From the NCBI RefSeq assembly GCF_000725125.1, contig NZ_JFCB01000030.1, forward strand, positions 1-64,000: a DNA stretch of 64,000 bases, in the 5' to 3' direction. This stretch comes from Streptomyces toyocaensis. Lineage in GTDB: Bacteria > Actinomycetota > Actinomycetes > Streptomycetales > Streptomycetaceae. Both the position numbers and the translations under genes were made by a program. Positions 7,427 through 15,251 of this stretch are shown piece after piece. Within the stretch, counting starts at the first letter, position 1; the number at the start of each line of letters is the position of its first letter. The notes under the pieces are model-generated. The model did not search any database. It saw only the letters and a list, made by a program, of their open reading frames with translations, and was not told where the DNA came from.

Positions 7427-8584
7427 GTGAACAGACTCGTGACCGCTGAGCGGGCTCTGCGTACAGCGGCACCCCACGAACTGCTCGACGCCACCCGTCG
7501 CGTGCTGGCGGAGCTGTACGCGGCGGAGTCCGCCGACCTGTTCATGGCCGACTACGGCCTGACCGTGCTCCAGCCGGTGTCGGTGCTCCCGTACACCACG
7601 GAGCCGGTGTCCGTGCACAACAGCGTGGTGGGCCGGGCGTTCTGCGCCCAGGAGCCGGTGGCCGAGTCCGCCGGGGGCCGTGTGCGCGTGCACCTGCCGG
7701 TCAGCGTGCGCGGCGACCGGCTGGGCGTGCTGTCGGTGACCCTGCCGGACGAGGACGGCGCCGAGGGGGTCCTCGACGAGCTCGCGGAGATCGCGCAGGT
7801 GCTCGGCCACGAAGTGGTCGTCGCCGAGCGCGACACCGACGTCTACCTGCAGGCGCGCCGCAAGGACCGGCTCACCCTGGCCGCCGAGATGCAGTGGCAG
7901 CTGCTGCCCGGGCGCTCCTGCTCCCGCCCCGAGTACGAGCTCGGCGCACAGCTGGAGCCCGCGTACGCGATCCACGGCGACAACTTCGACTGGTCCGTCA
8001 CGGCGGACCACCTGATGCTCTACGTCACCAACGGCATGGGGGAGGGCATAGAAGCCTCCCTGCTGACCAATCTGGCCGTCAACGCCCTGCGCAACGCGCG
8101 GCGTGCCGGTATCGCCCTCGCCGACCAGGCAGCCCTGGCCGACCAGGCGGTCTACGCCCACTACCAGGGCCGCTGCTACCTGTCGGTGCTGATGTTCGAC
8201 TTCGACCTGGAGACGGGGCGCGTCGCCGTCGTGGACGCGGGCTCCCCGCAGACGGTCCGGCTGCGGAACGGATCCGTCGAGCCGGTCACCTTCGAGGCCC
8301 AACTCCCGCTGGGCATGTTCGAGGAGACCGACTACGTGACCCAGGAGTTCCAGGTCGAGCCCGGCGACCGGCTCGTCTTCGTCAGCGACGGCGTGCACGC
8401 GGTCGCCGGCCCCCGGGGGGAGGCGTACGGCGACGCCGCGCTCGCCCGGGCGATCCAGTCCACCCGGCTGCTGCCGGCCGCCGAGGTCCCGCGCGCCATC
8501 CTGCGCGAGCTGACCGGCCACCGCGGCCGCTCCCTCCCCGACGACGACGCCCTCGTCGTCTGTCTCGACTGGCACGGCCGCTGA
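7427..8584 (+). CDS. GAF-like/PP2C (SpoIIE-type) phosphatase homologue, copy A
   Basis: This 385-residue protein starts at GTG 7427. An N-terminal GAF-like sensory region (about 10-135) is followed by a linker LTLAAEMQWQLLPGR and a SpoIIE/PP2C domain (about 165-380). Of the usual metal-binding motifs, GD at 184-185 (HGDNFDW), SDG with D321 and DDD at 372-374 are kept. The central DG of the VGD/TDGxGxG motif reads TNGMGEG, so Asn202 replaces the metal-binding Asp. Activity is therefore doubtful. The ribosome site (GAAGGA at 7404) is 17 bases from the GTG, so an upstream non-standard start is possible. The paralogue at 12630 keeps the residue lost here. It lies next to rsbRST and probably acts in partner switching. 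Confidence 0.85.
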   Translation: MNRLVTAERALRTAAPHELLDATRRVLAELYAAESADLFMADYGLTVLQPVSVLPYTTEPVSVHNSVVGRAFCAQEPVAESAGGRVRVHLPVSVRGDRLGVLSVTLPDEDGAEGVLDELAEIAQVLGHEVVVAERDTDVYLQARRKDRLTLAAEMQWQLLPGRSCSRPEYELGAQLEPAYAIHGDNFDWSVTADHLMLYVTNGMGEGIEASLLTNLAVNALRNARRAGIALADQAALADQAVYAHYQGRCYLSVLMFDFDLETGRVAVVDAGSPQTVRLRNGSVEPVTFEAQLPLGMFEETDYVTQEFQVEPGDRLVFVSDGVHAVAGPRGEAYGDAALARAIQSTRLLPAAEVPRAILRELTGHRGRSLPDDDALVVCLDWHGR

Positions 8585-8670
8585 CCCGGGACCCGGGGCG
8601 GGACCGCCGGCCTCCTCGCGTGATGTGCAGACCCGTGTTGTCCGTCCCACGCTGTCGACAGTAACGTTTG

Positions 8671-8695
8671 CCATGAGGCAATAATTGCGTCATGG
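8671..8695. promoter_or_regulatory. 25-bp palindrome upstream of rsbR (candidate operator)
   Basis: The sequence from CCATGAGGCAAT through a central A to ATTGCGTCATGG is a 25-bp palindrome with a single mismatched pair. It is strikingly AT-rich for this genome. It ends 41 bases before the rsbR start and is the right size for a dimeric regulator such as the flanking MarR proteins. It is separated from the PP2C-A stop by 86 bases, so it probably controls an internal promoter of the rsb operon. No binding data; inference from symmetry and position. Confidence 0.5.
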
Positions 8696-8736
8696 CGGTG
8701 GCCGGTGGACGGCCCCGCGGGAAGGAGACGGTGAGG

Positions 8737-9615
8737 GTGTCGGAGCAAGAGGCGGTCGAGTCGGCGGCGCGTGAGGTGGGAGCCTTCCTGGAGCGCCGCC
8801 GGGAACAGATCGCTCAGCGCTGGGCCGACGCCCCGCTCTTCCGCGCCGTGTTCACCGTGTCCCGCGACGAGGCGGTGGAGGCCTGCAAGGCCGTCCTGGA
8901 CGCCCTGTCCGAGGTGGCGTCGGCCGGGAGACTGGAGGACGTCGCGGCCCCCGGTTTCGACCGGGTGCGCGATCAGCTCGGGCGCATGGCCGGGTCCCGG
9001 ACCCGTACCGGATCCAGCCCCGCGCAGATCGCGGACGAGGTGGCCGCCCTGCGGGCGCCGACCGCCGAGCTGCTGCGTGCGGAACCCTCCGACGCGACCG
9101 CCGCGGAGGCGGCCGAGACCATGCTGGCGCTGACCGTCCTGATGGGCACGCTGCGCCTGGTGGTGATGCAGACGGCACTCAGCTCGGGCGAGGCGCTCAT
9201 CGCACGGCAGCGGCAGCAACTGCTCGAGGTGGCCACCCCGGTCATCAGCCTGTGGGAGGGCGTCGTCGCGGTGCCGCTGATCGGCACGCTGGACAGCGCC
9301 CGCAGCCAGGTCGTCATGGAGTCCCTGCTGGAGAGCGTCGTCGACCGGCGTGCCCGCTACGCCATCCTGGACATCACCGGTGTGCCCACGGTCGACTCCC
9401 TCGTCGCGCAGCACCTGATGAAGACGGTCGCCGCCGCGCGCCTGATGGGGGCCGAGTGCATCGTCTCCGGCATCCGCCCGGCCATCGCCCAGACCATCGT
9501 GCACCTCGGCATCGACCTGGGCACCGTGCTCACCCGCGCCTCTCTGGCGGACGCCCTGGCCTACGCCCTCTCCCAGCAGGGCATCGAGGTCTCACCGCGC
9601 GCGGGTGGCCGGTGA
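8737..9615 (+). CDS. rsbR: RsbR-type stressosome protein (N-terminal RsbRD-like + STAS)
   Basis: This 292-residue protein starts at GTG 8737, nine bases after GAAGGAG; ATG 8692 in the same frame lies inside a palindrome. The N-terminal helical globin-like region (1-155) includes FLERRREQIAQRWADAP. A signalling helix and STAS domain (165-285) follow. Stressosome RsbR proteins sequester RsbT with RsbS until phosphorylated. The two phosphorylation sites seen in RsbRA correspond here to Ser221 (DITGVPTVDS) and Thr253 (GIRPAIAQT); the first is Ser rather than Thr. Its stop overlaps the rsbS start (GTGA), which indicates coupled translation. Confidence 0.9.
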   Translation: MSEQEAVESAAREVGAFLERRREQIAQRWADAPLFRAVFTVSRDEAVEACKAVLDALSEVASAGRLEDVAAPGFDRVRDQLGRMAGSRTRTGSSPAQIADEVAALRAPTAELLRAEPSDATAAEAAETMLALTVLMGTLRLVVMQTALSSGEALIARQRQQLLEVATPVISLWEGVVAVPLIGTLDSARSQVVMESLLESVVDRRARYAILDITGVPTVDSLVAQHLMKTVAAARLMGAECIVSGIRPAIAQTIVHLGIDLGTVLTRASLADALAYALSQQGIEVSPRAGGR

Positions 9616-10022
9616 CCTCCCCCCACCCCGGCCACGCGGCCGCGGTGCCGGTCCTGGCGCTGGGGGAGACCCTGCTCGTCACCCTGCAGGGAGACCTGCA
9701 CGACCGGACGGCCGAGCAGCTCCAGCAGGACGTCACCCACCGCATCGTCCGCAGCGGGGCGGCCGGCGTGGTCATCGACATCTCCGGCGTGGACGTCGTG
9801 GACTCGTTCCTGGGACGGGTCCTCGCGGAGATCGCGGAGAGCGCCCGCCTGCTCGCGGCCCACACCGTCGTGGTCGGCATGCGCCCCGCCGTGGCGATCA
9901 CCCTGGTCGAGCTGGGTCTCACCCTGCCGGGGCTGACCACCGCACTCGACGTCGAGCAGGGGATGGAACTGCTGACGCGGAGCCGGCCGGCCGCTGCGGA
10001 CCGGCGCGGGAGGGGGACGTGA
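9612..10022 (+). CDS. rsbS: RsbS-type anti-sigma antagonist (STAS, stressosome scaffold)
   Basis: This 136-residue single STAS domain protein starts at GTG 9612, overlapping rsbR by four bases. The signature DISGVDVVDSFLGRVL contains the expected phosphoserine (Ser65), target of RsbT, and is followed by GMRPAVAITLVELG as in RsbS. In the stressosome model RsbS and RsbR form a large pseudo-icosahedral complex that holds RsbT; phosphorylation releases RsbT to activate an RsbU-type phosphatase. The position between rsbR and rsbT, with overlapping codons on both sides, fits this stoichiometric role. No sigma factor gene is in the window, so the output is unknown. Confidence 0.92.
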   Translation: MTSPHPGHAAAVPVLALGETLLVTLQGDLHDRTAEQLQQDVTHRIVRSGAAGVVIDISGVDVVDSFLGRVLAEIAESARLLAAHTVVVGMRPAVAITLVELGLTLPGLTTALDVEQGMELLTRSRPAAADRRGRGT

Positions 10023-10465
10023 TGCCCGTCTCCGGCCCTCCCGTCGCGACGAGTCTGCCGGTCGGCTCGGACGCGGACCTGGCATGGGTGCGGCAGCGGA
10101 TCCGCCAGACCGCCGCCGGGCTCGGCTTCGGCCTGGTGCAGCAGACCAAGCTGGTCACCGCGGCCAGCGAACTGGCCCGCAACACCCTGGTGCACGGGGG
10201 CGGCGGCCACGTGGAGATCACTCCGGTGACACGGGACACGACCCGGGGACTGCGGCTGTCCTTCGTCGACAGCGGTCCCGGGATCCGTGACGTCGAGCTG
10301 GCCCTGACCGACGGACACACCAGCGGCGGCGGCCTGGGGCTCGGCCTCAGCGGTGCCCGGCGCCTCGTGCACGAATTCGAGCTCGACACCGGACCGGGCA
10401 GGGGCACCACCGTCACCGTCGTCGCCTGGACCGCCGACGTACCCGCGGCCCGTTCGGGGGAGTGA
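10022..10465 (+). CDS. rsbT: RsbT-type serine/threonine kinase (switch protein)
   Basis: This 147-residue HATPase (GHKL) kinase starts at ATG 10022, which shares its A with the rsbS stop (TGATG). The N-box is ELARNTLVHG with Asn54, the G1 box is DSGPGI (Asp83) and the G2 box is GGGLGLGLSGARRL. It is expected to phosphorylate the STAS serine/threonine sites of RsbS and RsbR and then to bind an RsbU-type phosphatase. The downstream gene overlaps its stop codon. All residues needed for kinase activity appear intact. Confidence 0.92.
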   Translation: MPVSGPPVATSLPVGSDADLAWVRQRIRQTAAGLGFGLVQQTKLVTAASELARNTLVHGGGGHVEITPVTRDTTRGLRLSFVDSGPGIRDVELALTDGHTSGGGLGLGLSGARRLVHEFELDTGPGRGTTVTVVAWTADVPAARSGE

Positions 10466-10809
10466 TGACACGCGTCCGGGACGTTCCGGTACACGACCCC
10501 ACCCGTGTACGGGATGTCCGCGTGGCGGCCGAGGCGGCCGGCACCCGGGCCGGCCTCGGTCCGCACCGCACGGCGGTCGCCGCCCCGGCCGCCACGGAGC
10601 CGGCGACCAAGCTGCTCCAGGGGCTCGTCCTGCACAGCGACGGGCTGCCCGCCCGGTGGACGCCGCCCGGGGATCCCGAACCCCTCACCCACGCCCCGGC
10701 GGTGGTCGCCGTGACCCTGCTGCGGGACGCCGGAAGTCCGGCCCGCCCCCCGCGCGACGACACCACGGTGGCCGTCCTCGCCCACGCACGCGCGGGACCG
10801 GCGTCGTGA
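10465..10809 (+). CDS. Internally deleted kinase-phosphatase (RsbX/TorS-like) relic
   Basis: This 114-residue frame starts at ATG 10465 (TGATG overlap with rsbT; GTG 10462 also possible). Its first 50 residues (VRDVPVHDPTRVRDVRVAAE ... HRTAVAAPAATEPATKLL) match the first helices of a GHKL ATPase. Its last 60 (LHSDGLPARWTPPGDPEPL ... PARPPRDDTTVAVL) match the C-terminal end of a PP2C domain. In related Streptomyces loci these ends belong to one roughly 330-residue ATPase-SpoIIE protein. Here the ATP-binding core and most of the phosphatase are missing, with the frame preserved across the junction (ATKLL to QGLVLHSDG). It has no plausible catalytic activity, but its reading through may preserve coupling to the next gene. 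Comparison is from memory. Confidence 0.65.
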   Translation: MTRVRDVPVHDPTRVRDVRVAAEAAGTRAGLGPHRTAVAAPAATEPATKLLQGLVLHSDGLPARWTPPGDPEPLTHAPAVVAVTLLRDAGSPARPPRDDTTVAVLAHARAGPAS

Positions 10810-12578
10810 TCCCGCCCGACGTCCGGAAGATCGCCACGGCGTCCGACGCCGCCCGCGCCCGGAGCGCCGCCGCGCGCCTCACGGCCGCCCTGGAAGTCCC
10901 CGCGGTCGAACGCGCACGCTTCCTCACGGCCCTCACGGAGCGGCTGCGCCGGTGCCTCGGCGGTGACGGCGCGGAGCTCACGCTCGTCGTCGAAGCACCG
11001 GGCCCGGACGGGGCCGGGCGCGTACGGGCGACGGTGCGGGCCCTCCCGCCGGGCGGGCGCGCCTCTCTGTGGCGGCTCGCCGTCTCCTGCCCCGGCCCCC
11101 CGCCCGGGAGTCTCGCCCACCCGGCGGACCCGGAAGACCCCGCGGCGACCGAGGCCGTCCTGACCGCCGACGAGGAGACGGCGGCCGTCCTGAGAAGGCT
11201 CGACGAGGCGGAGGAACTCCTCCGCCTGCACCGCGAGGAACTGCACCAGACCAACCAGGGCGTGCTGGCCCTGCACGCCGAGCTGGACGCCGCCGCCCTC
11301 GTCCAGCGCGGTCTGCTCGACGCCGAACGGACCACCCGCGGTGAGGCGGAGAAGGCCCGGCGACTGCTGACGTTCCTCACCGACGCCACCGAGGCCGCGA
11401 CGGCGTCCCTCGACCACGAGGACATCCTGCGCAGCCTGTCCGGCCGGCTCGTCCCGCACTACGCGAGCCAGGTCGACGTATGGCTCTTCGACGGGAACCG
11501 GGCAGCTCCCGGCGGTGTCCGCCCCGCCGCGGCGGTCACGGCGGCCCGCACCGGCCGTCCCCAGCACGCCGGCCGACACCCCGGCGGACTGCCCGGCACC
11601 GAGGACCTCCCGCCGTCCGCGCTCTCCCCCGACCGGCCCGTGCTGTGCATCCCCCTCGGGGTGCGCCGGACCCTGGGCGTGCTGACCCTCACGGCACCCG
11701 GCGACCGCTTCGACGCGGACACCGGTGTGATGCTGGTCGAACTGGCCCGCCGGATCGCCATCGCCCTGGAGAACGCCCTCCGCTACGAACAGCACCGGGA
11801 CACCGCCGAGACGCTCCAGCGCGCCCAGCTCACCGACCTGCCCGCCGCCGACGGCCTGCGCCTGGCCGCCCGCTACCTGCCCGCCACCCGGGGACTCAAC
11901 ATCGGGGGCGACTGGTACGACGCCTTCTTCCAGCCCGACGGCAGTCTGCTGACGGTCATCGGCGACGTCACCGGGCACGGGCTGCACGCCGCTGTGGTCA
12001 TGGGCCAGTTGCGCACCGCGCTGCGCGCGTACGCCGTCGACGGGGCCGGACCCGCCGAGATCCTCACGCGTCTGCACCGCATGCTGCGCCACCAGGAGCC
12101 CGACCTGTACGCCACCGCGACGATCGCCCGCTTCAGGCCGGGAGAACCCCGGGTGACCTGGGCCTCGGCCGGCCACCCGCCGGGTGTCGTCCGGGCTCCC
12201 CAGGGTGCCGTGCGGGTGCTGGGCAGCAAACCGGGGGTCATGCTCGGCGTCCCGGTGCCCTTCACGTACCGGGACCACACGACCGGTCTCGAACCGGGCT
12301 CGACCCTGGTGCTCTACACCGACGGCCTGGTGGAGCGACGCTCCCAGGGCATCGACACCGGCATCGAGCTGCTCGGCCGGACCCTCGCCGCGCTGGACGA
12401 GCCCGTCCTGGAGGACCTGGACCTGTGTGCCGAGTCGCTGGTCGAGCACCTCGTCCAGGCCTCCGAGCGTGACGACGACGTCTGTCTGCTGCTCTGCCAC
12501 AGCACCGCGGCAGAGGGCGGTGCCGCGGCCGGCCCGCCGCCCCGCCGGGGTGCCGCGTCCCGCCCGCGCCTTCGGTGA
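10806..12578 (+). CDS. RsbU-like SpoIIE protein phosphatase (coiled coil-GAF-PP2C)
   Basis: This 590-residue protein starts at GTG 10806, overlapping the previous stop. An N-terminal degenerate ATPase-like region (10-75) is followed by a coiled coil near 120-180 with the family phrase LHREELHQTNQGVLALHAEL. A GAF domain (about 195-330) and a SpoIIE/PP2C domain (345-565) complete it. Metal ligands are present: GGDWYDAF near 367, IGDVTGHG near 385, LYTDGLVE near 504 and DDDVCLLL near 555. It is predicted to be an active phosphatase that dephosphorylates an anti-anti-sigma factor and is activated by RsbT. It is the last gene of the overlapping rsbRST series, 51 bases before PP2C copy B. Confidence 0.88.
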   Translation: MIPPDVRKIATASDAARARSAAARLTAALEVPAVERARFLTALTERLRRCLGGDGAELTLVVEAPGPDGAGRVRATVRALPPGGRASLWRLAVSCPGPPPGSLAHPADPEDPAATEAVLTADEETAAVLRRLDEAEELLRLHREELHQTNQGVLALHAELDAAALVQRGLLDAERTTRGEAEKARRLLTFLTDATEAATASLDHEDILRSLSGRLVPHYASQVDVWLFDGNRAAPGGVRPAAAVTAARTGRPQHAGRHPGGLPGTEDLPPSALSPDRPVLCIPLGVRRTLGVLTLTAPGDRFDADTGVMLVELARRIAIALENALRYEQHRDTAETLQRAQLTDLPAADGLRLAARYLPATRGLNIGGDWYDAFFQPDGSLLTVIGDVTGHGLHAAVVMGQLRTALRAYAVDGAGPAEILTRLHRMLRHQEPDLYATATIARFRPGEPRVTWASAGHPPGVVRAPQGAVRVLGSKPGVMLGVPVPFTYRDHTTGLEPGSTLVLYTDGLVERRSQGIDTGIELLGRTLAALDEPVLEDLDLCAESLVEHLVQASERDDDVCLLLCHSTAAEGGAAAGPPPRRGAASRPRLR

Positions 12579-12629
12579 ACGCCCCTCGCCGCGATAGCGT
12601 GGAGATTCCAAGGGGAGAGGGCGGATATC

Positions 12630-13817
12630 GTGAAAACGTCTGGACAGCAGTCGTCCGTGGAGAGCCGCCTGAGGGCGGTGCCACCCCACGCGCTGCCCGC
12701 CGCCGCCGAGGCGTTGCTGTCCGAGGGGTACGGCGCCCGGGAGGTCACCCTCTTCCTGGCCGACTACGGCCTCACGGTCCTCCAGCCGGTCACGCGCCTG
12801 CCGTACACGGGAGAACCGGTGTCCGCGCACGACGGCCCGGCCGGCACCGCGTTCACCTCCCAGAAACCGGTGGTCGAGATCACCGCCGACCCGGCCACCG
12901 AGCTGATCCACCTGCCCATGACGGTCCGGGGCGACCGGCTCGGCGTCCTCTCCGTCCGTGTCCCCGCCGGCTCCGCGGATCCGGTCACCGTGCTCGGGCT
13001 CGGTGAGTTCGCCACCGCGCTCGGGCACGAGGTCGCCACGGCCGACCGGGACACCGACCTCTACCTCCAGGCCCGCCGCATCCGCCGCCTCACCCTCGCG
13101 GCCGAGATGCAGTGGCAGCTCCTGCCGGGGCGCGGCTGCTCGCGCCCCGAGTACACCATCGGCGCCCACCTGGAGCCCGCCTACGCGATCGGCGGCGACA
13201 ACTTCGACTGGTCCACCGGCGCGGACCACCTCACCGTCACCCTCACCGACGGCATGGGCCAGGGCATCGACGCCTCCCTGCTCACCGGCCTCACCGTCAG
13301 CGCCCTGCGCAACGCCCGCCGGGCCGGCATCGGTCTCGCCGACCAGGCCGCGCTCGCGGACCAGGCCGTCTTCGCCCAGTACGGCGGCAAGGTGTACGCC
13401 TCGACGCTGCTGCTGCGCTTCGACCTGGACACGGGAACCGTGAGCGCCGTCGACGCGGGCTCACCCCAGATCTACCGGCTGCGCGGCGCCGGGATCGAAC
13501 GGATCGAGCTGACCGCACAGCTGCCTCTGGGGATGTTCGAGGAGACGCCGTACGAGGAGCAGACCTTCCGGGTGGAGCCCGGGGACCGCCTGGTCGGCAT
13601 CAGCTCCGGGGTGCACGGCACCAGCTCGGCGGCCGGAGACCCCTTCGGCGAACAGGCCCTGCGGCAGGTCCTGGGCGCGACACGGCGAAGCTCGCCCCAC
13701 GAGACGGCCCGCGCGGTCGTCGCCGGGCTGATCGAGCACGCGGGCAGCAAGGACCTCACCACCGACGCCGCCGTCCTCTGTCTCGACTGGACCGGCAGGG
13801 CCACCGGAGCGGAGTGA
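12630..13817 (+). CDS. GAF-like/PP2C (SpoIIE-type) phosphatase homologue, copy B
   Basis: This 395-residue protein is the close paralogue of the 7427-8584 product, sharing LTLAAEMQWQLLPGRG, DNFDWS, SALRNARRAGIGLADQAAL and QLPLGMFEET. It starts at GTG 12630 behind GGGGAGAGGG. Unlike copy A it keeps the central Asp (TDGMGQG, Asp207) and GGD (Asp190). But the late SDG motif reads SSG (Ser326 for Asp), and the terminal DDD is TTD (377-379). Each paralogue thus lacks different metal ligands. It may be a pseudophosphatase sensor or need its partner. It follows the rsb operon and faces a convergent MarR gene 10 bases beyond its stop. Confidence 0.85.
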   Translation: MKTSGQQSSVESRLRAVPPHALPAAAEALLSEGYGAREVTLFLADYGLTVLQPVTRLPYTGEPVSAHDGPAGTAFTSQKPVVEITADPATELIHLPMTVRGDRLGVLSVRVPAGSADPVTVLGLGEFATALGHEVATADRDTDLYLQARRIRRLTLAAEMQWQLLPGRGCSRPEYTIGAHLEPAYAIGGDNFDWSTGADHLTVTLTDGMGQGIDASLLTGLTVSALRNARRAGIGLADQAALADQAVFAQYGGKVYASTLLLRFDLDTGTVSAVDAGSPQIYRLRGAGIERIELTAQLPLGMFEETPYEEQTFRVEPGDRLVGISSGVHGTSSAAGDPFGEQALRQVLGATRRSSPHETARAVVAGLIEHAGSKDLTTDAAVLCLDWTGRATGAE

Positions 13818-13827
13818 ACCCGGCCGG

Positions 13828-14325
13828 TCACGGCGCCTCGGGCGGGCCCGATCCGGCGCTCCGGGCGGCGAGGAACGCCTTCAGGGCGCGGCGCAGCGCC
13901 GACCGCTCCGCCGGATCCATCCCCGCCAGCACGGCCGCCAGGGCCCGGGCCCGCCGGGCCGCGACGTCGTCCAGTACGCGGCGTCCCTGCGCGGTCAGGC
14001 TCAGCCGGACCTCCCGGCGCTTCTCCGGGTGCAGCGAGCGCTCCAGCATCCCCGCCGCCTCCAGCCGGTCGCAGAGGCGACTGGCCGTGGGGAGTCCTGT
14101 GCCCAGCCGCTCGGCCAGAGCCGTCAGGTTCAGCCCGGTGGCCGCCTCCAGCACCAGCAGCGCCCGCAACTGGTGCGTGGACAGACGCAGGGCCGCCTGC
14201 TGGGCGGCCACCGACCACAGGTTCGCCAGACTCTCCACAGCGTCGGCGATGTCCAGCGCGACGGCGTCCGGGGCATCGCCCGGACCCCCGTCGTGGTCGT
14301 CACCGGGGCCGTCGAGACGGGTCAC
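13828..14325 (-). CDS. MarR-family transcriptional regulator (copy B)
   Basis: This 165-residue winged-helix protein starts at GTG 14325. Residues 45-130 carry the MarR core: STHQLRALLVLEAATGLNLT, GLPTASRLCDRLEAAGMLER, then EKRREVRLSLTAQGRR. It is paralogous to the MarR at 6794-7279 and paired with a PP2C paralogue in the same way, here convergently. It probably regulates itself through the inverted repeat immediately before its start, and possibly the rsb locus. No metal or redox cysteines are visible, so the ligand is unknown. Confidence 0.88.
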   Translation of the reverse strand: MTRLDGPGDDHDGGPGDAPDAVALDIADAVESLANLWSVAAQQAALRLSTHQLRALLVLEAATGLNLTALAERLGTGLPTASRLCDRLEAAGMLERSLHPEKRREVRLSLTAQGRRVLDDVAARRARALAAVLAGMDPAERSALRRALKAFLAARSAGSGPPEAP

Positions 14326-14327
14326 CG

Positions 14328-14349
14328 AAACATCGCTTTCATTATGTTT
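14328..14349. promoter_or_regulatory. Inverted repeat before marR copy B
   Basis: AAACAT (14328-14333) and ATGTTT (14344-14349) form a dyad with a 10-base AT-rich spacer, starting two bases upstream of the MarR GTG start. Its position suits an autoregulatory operator. The remaining bases to 14435 hold no other recognisable signal apart from a GC-rich block before the M23 gene end. Confidence 0.4.
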
Positions 14350-14435
14350 GGGATGCTGCGGAGATAATCCTCATTCCCTCGCTGTACCCGAAGACGCGCG
14401 ACGCAAGCCGGTTCCCGGGCCCGGCCGGGTGGCGT

Positions 14436-15251
14436 TCAGCAGTCCGGGACGACGGTCCCGTTGTTGTCACGCGCCTGGTCGTTGCCCCAGCGTGAGAGGT
14501 AGTACGCCGAGACGTACTGGTTCGCGGGGCCCACGTCGAGGTCCGTGCGCAGCCACCAGTGGTTGTAGTTGCCGGCGCCGTCGCGGATCTCCCGCCCCCA
14601 GACCTTGCAGAACACGTAGTTGGTGCCCGCGTACAGCGTGCCCGTCCGGGTCGTGCTGGTGGGCGAGCCGTACCCGGGCGCGTCGGCGAAGGTGTCGACC
14701 CAGTACCTGCCGCCGCCGGAGCAGCCGTTGTCGCTGGTCAGGTACTTCTGGTGGTACGAGCCGGGATACGGGGCGAGGGACGCGCCGTTGATGCTGATGG
14801 TCTGCCCGACTCCGTTGTAGAGCTGCTCGTAGTGCAGGTGGGCCCCGCTGCTGGCGCCGGTGGAGCCGGTCGTGCCGATCTGCTGGCCCTGCGCGACGCC
14901 CTGGCCGTGGCCGATCGAGTAGGCGGCCAGGTGGAAGTAGTACGTCTTCCAGCCGCCGCCGTGGTCGACGACGACGTAGTTGCCGGCGCCGCCGGCCTCG
15001 TAGTAGCGGTACGCCGTGCCGGAGGCGGAGGCCAGTACGGGGGCGCCCGAGGTGGCCCCTCCGTCGGAACGCACGAAGTCCAGGGCGAGGCGCACCTCGG
15101 CGGAGTGGTGGCTGTAGGTCCACTGCTGGCCGCACGGGTAGGGCGCCTTGAAGTTCGGTGCGGCGTGGGCGGGTGTCGCGGTGAGCCCGACGAGGCCCAT
15201 GACCCCGAGGGCGCCGGTGAGGAGGACGGACAGGAGGCGTCTGAGTGGCAT
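14436..15251 (-). CDS. Secreted M23-family metallopeptidase
   Basis: This 271-residue protein starts at ATG 15251 after AGAAGGG. A Sec signal peptide (RRLLSVLLTGALGVMGLVGL ... PAHA) precedes an M23/LytM domain. The zinc-site elements are SHHS ... LALDF (His and Asp), YYFHLA, and the HLHYEQ pair of the HxH motif. The C-terminal 85 residues, beginning CSGGGRYWVDTF, look like a small SH3-like wall or substrate-binding domain with two cysteines. It is predicted to cleave peptidoglycan cross-bridges or peptides outside the cell. The gene is monocistronic and divergent from the ArsR-type regulator. The C-terminal domain assignment is less certain than the catalytic one. Confidence 0.9.
   Translation of the reverse strand: MPLRRLLSVLLTGALGVMGLVGLTATPAHAAPNFKAPYPCGQQWTYSHHSAEVRLALDFVRSDGGATSGAPVLASASGTAYRYYEAGGAGNYVVVDHGGGWKTYYFHLAAYSIGHGQGVAQGQQIGTTGSTGASSGAHLHYEQLYNGVGQTISINGASLAPYPGSYHQKYLTSDNGCSGGGRYWVDTFADAPGYGSPTSTTRTGTLYAGTNYVFCKVWGREIRDGAGNYNHWWLRTDLDVGPANQYVSAYYLSRWGNDQARDNNGTVVPDC

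Noticed and set aside
10413..13229. Very long minus-strand open frame opposite the rsb/PP2C genes, and similar ones at 22304-24757, 39735-42728 and 50278-53004
   Set aside because: They mirror the codon structure of strong plus-strand genes in high-GC DNA. Their translations are low in hydrophobic core and lack motifs.
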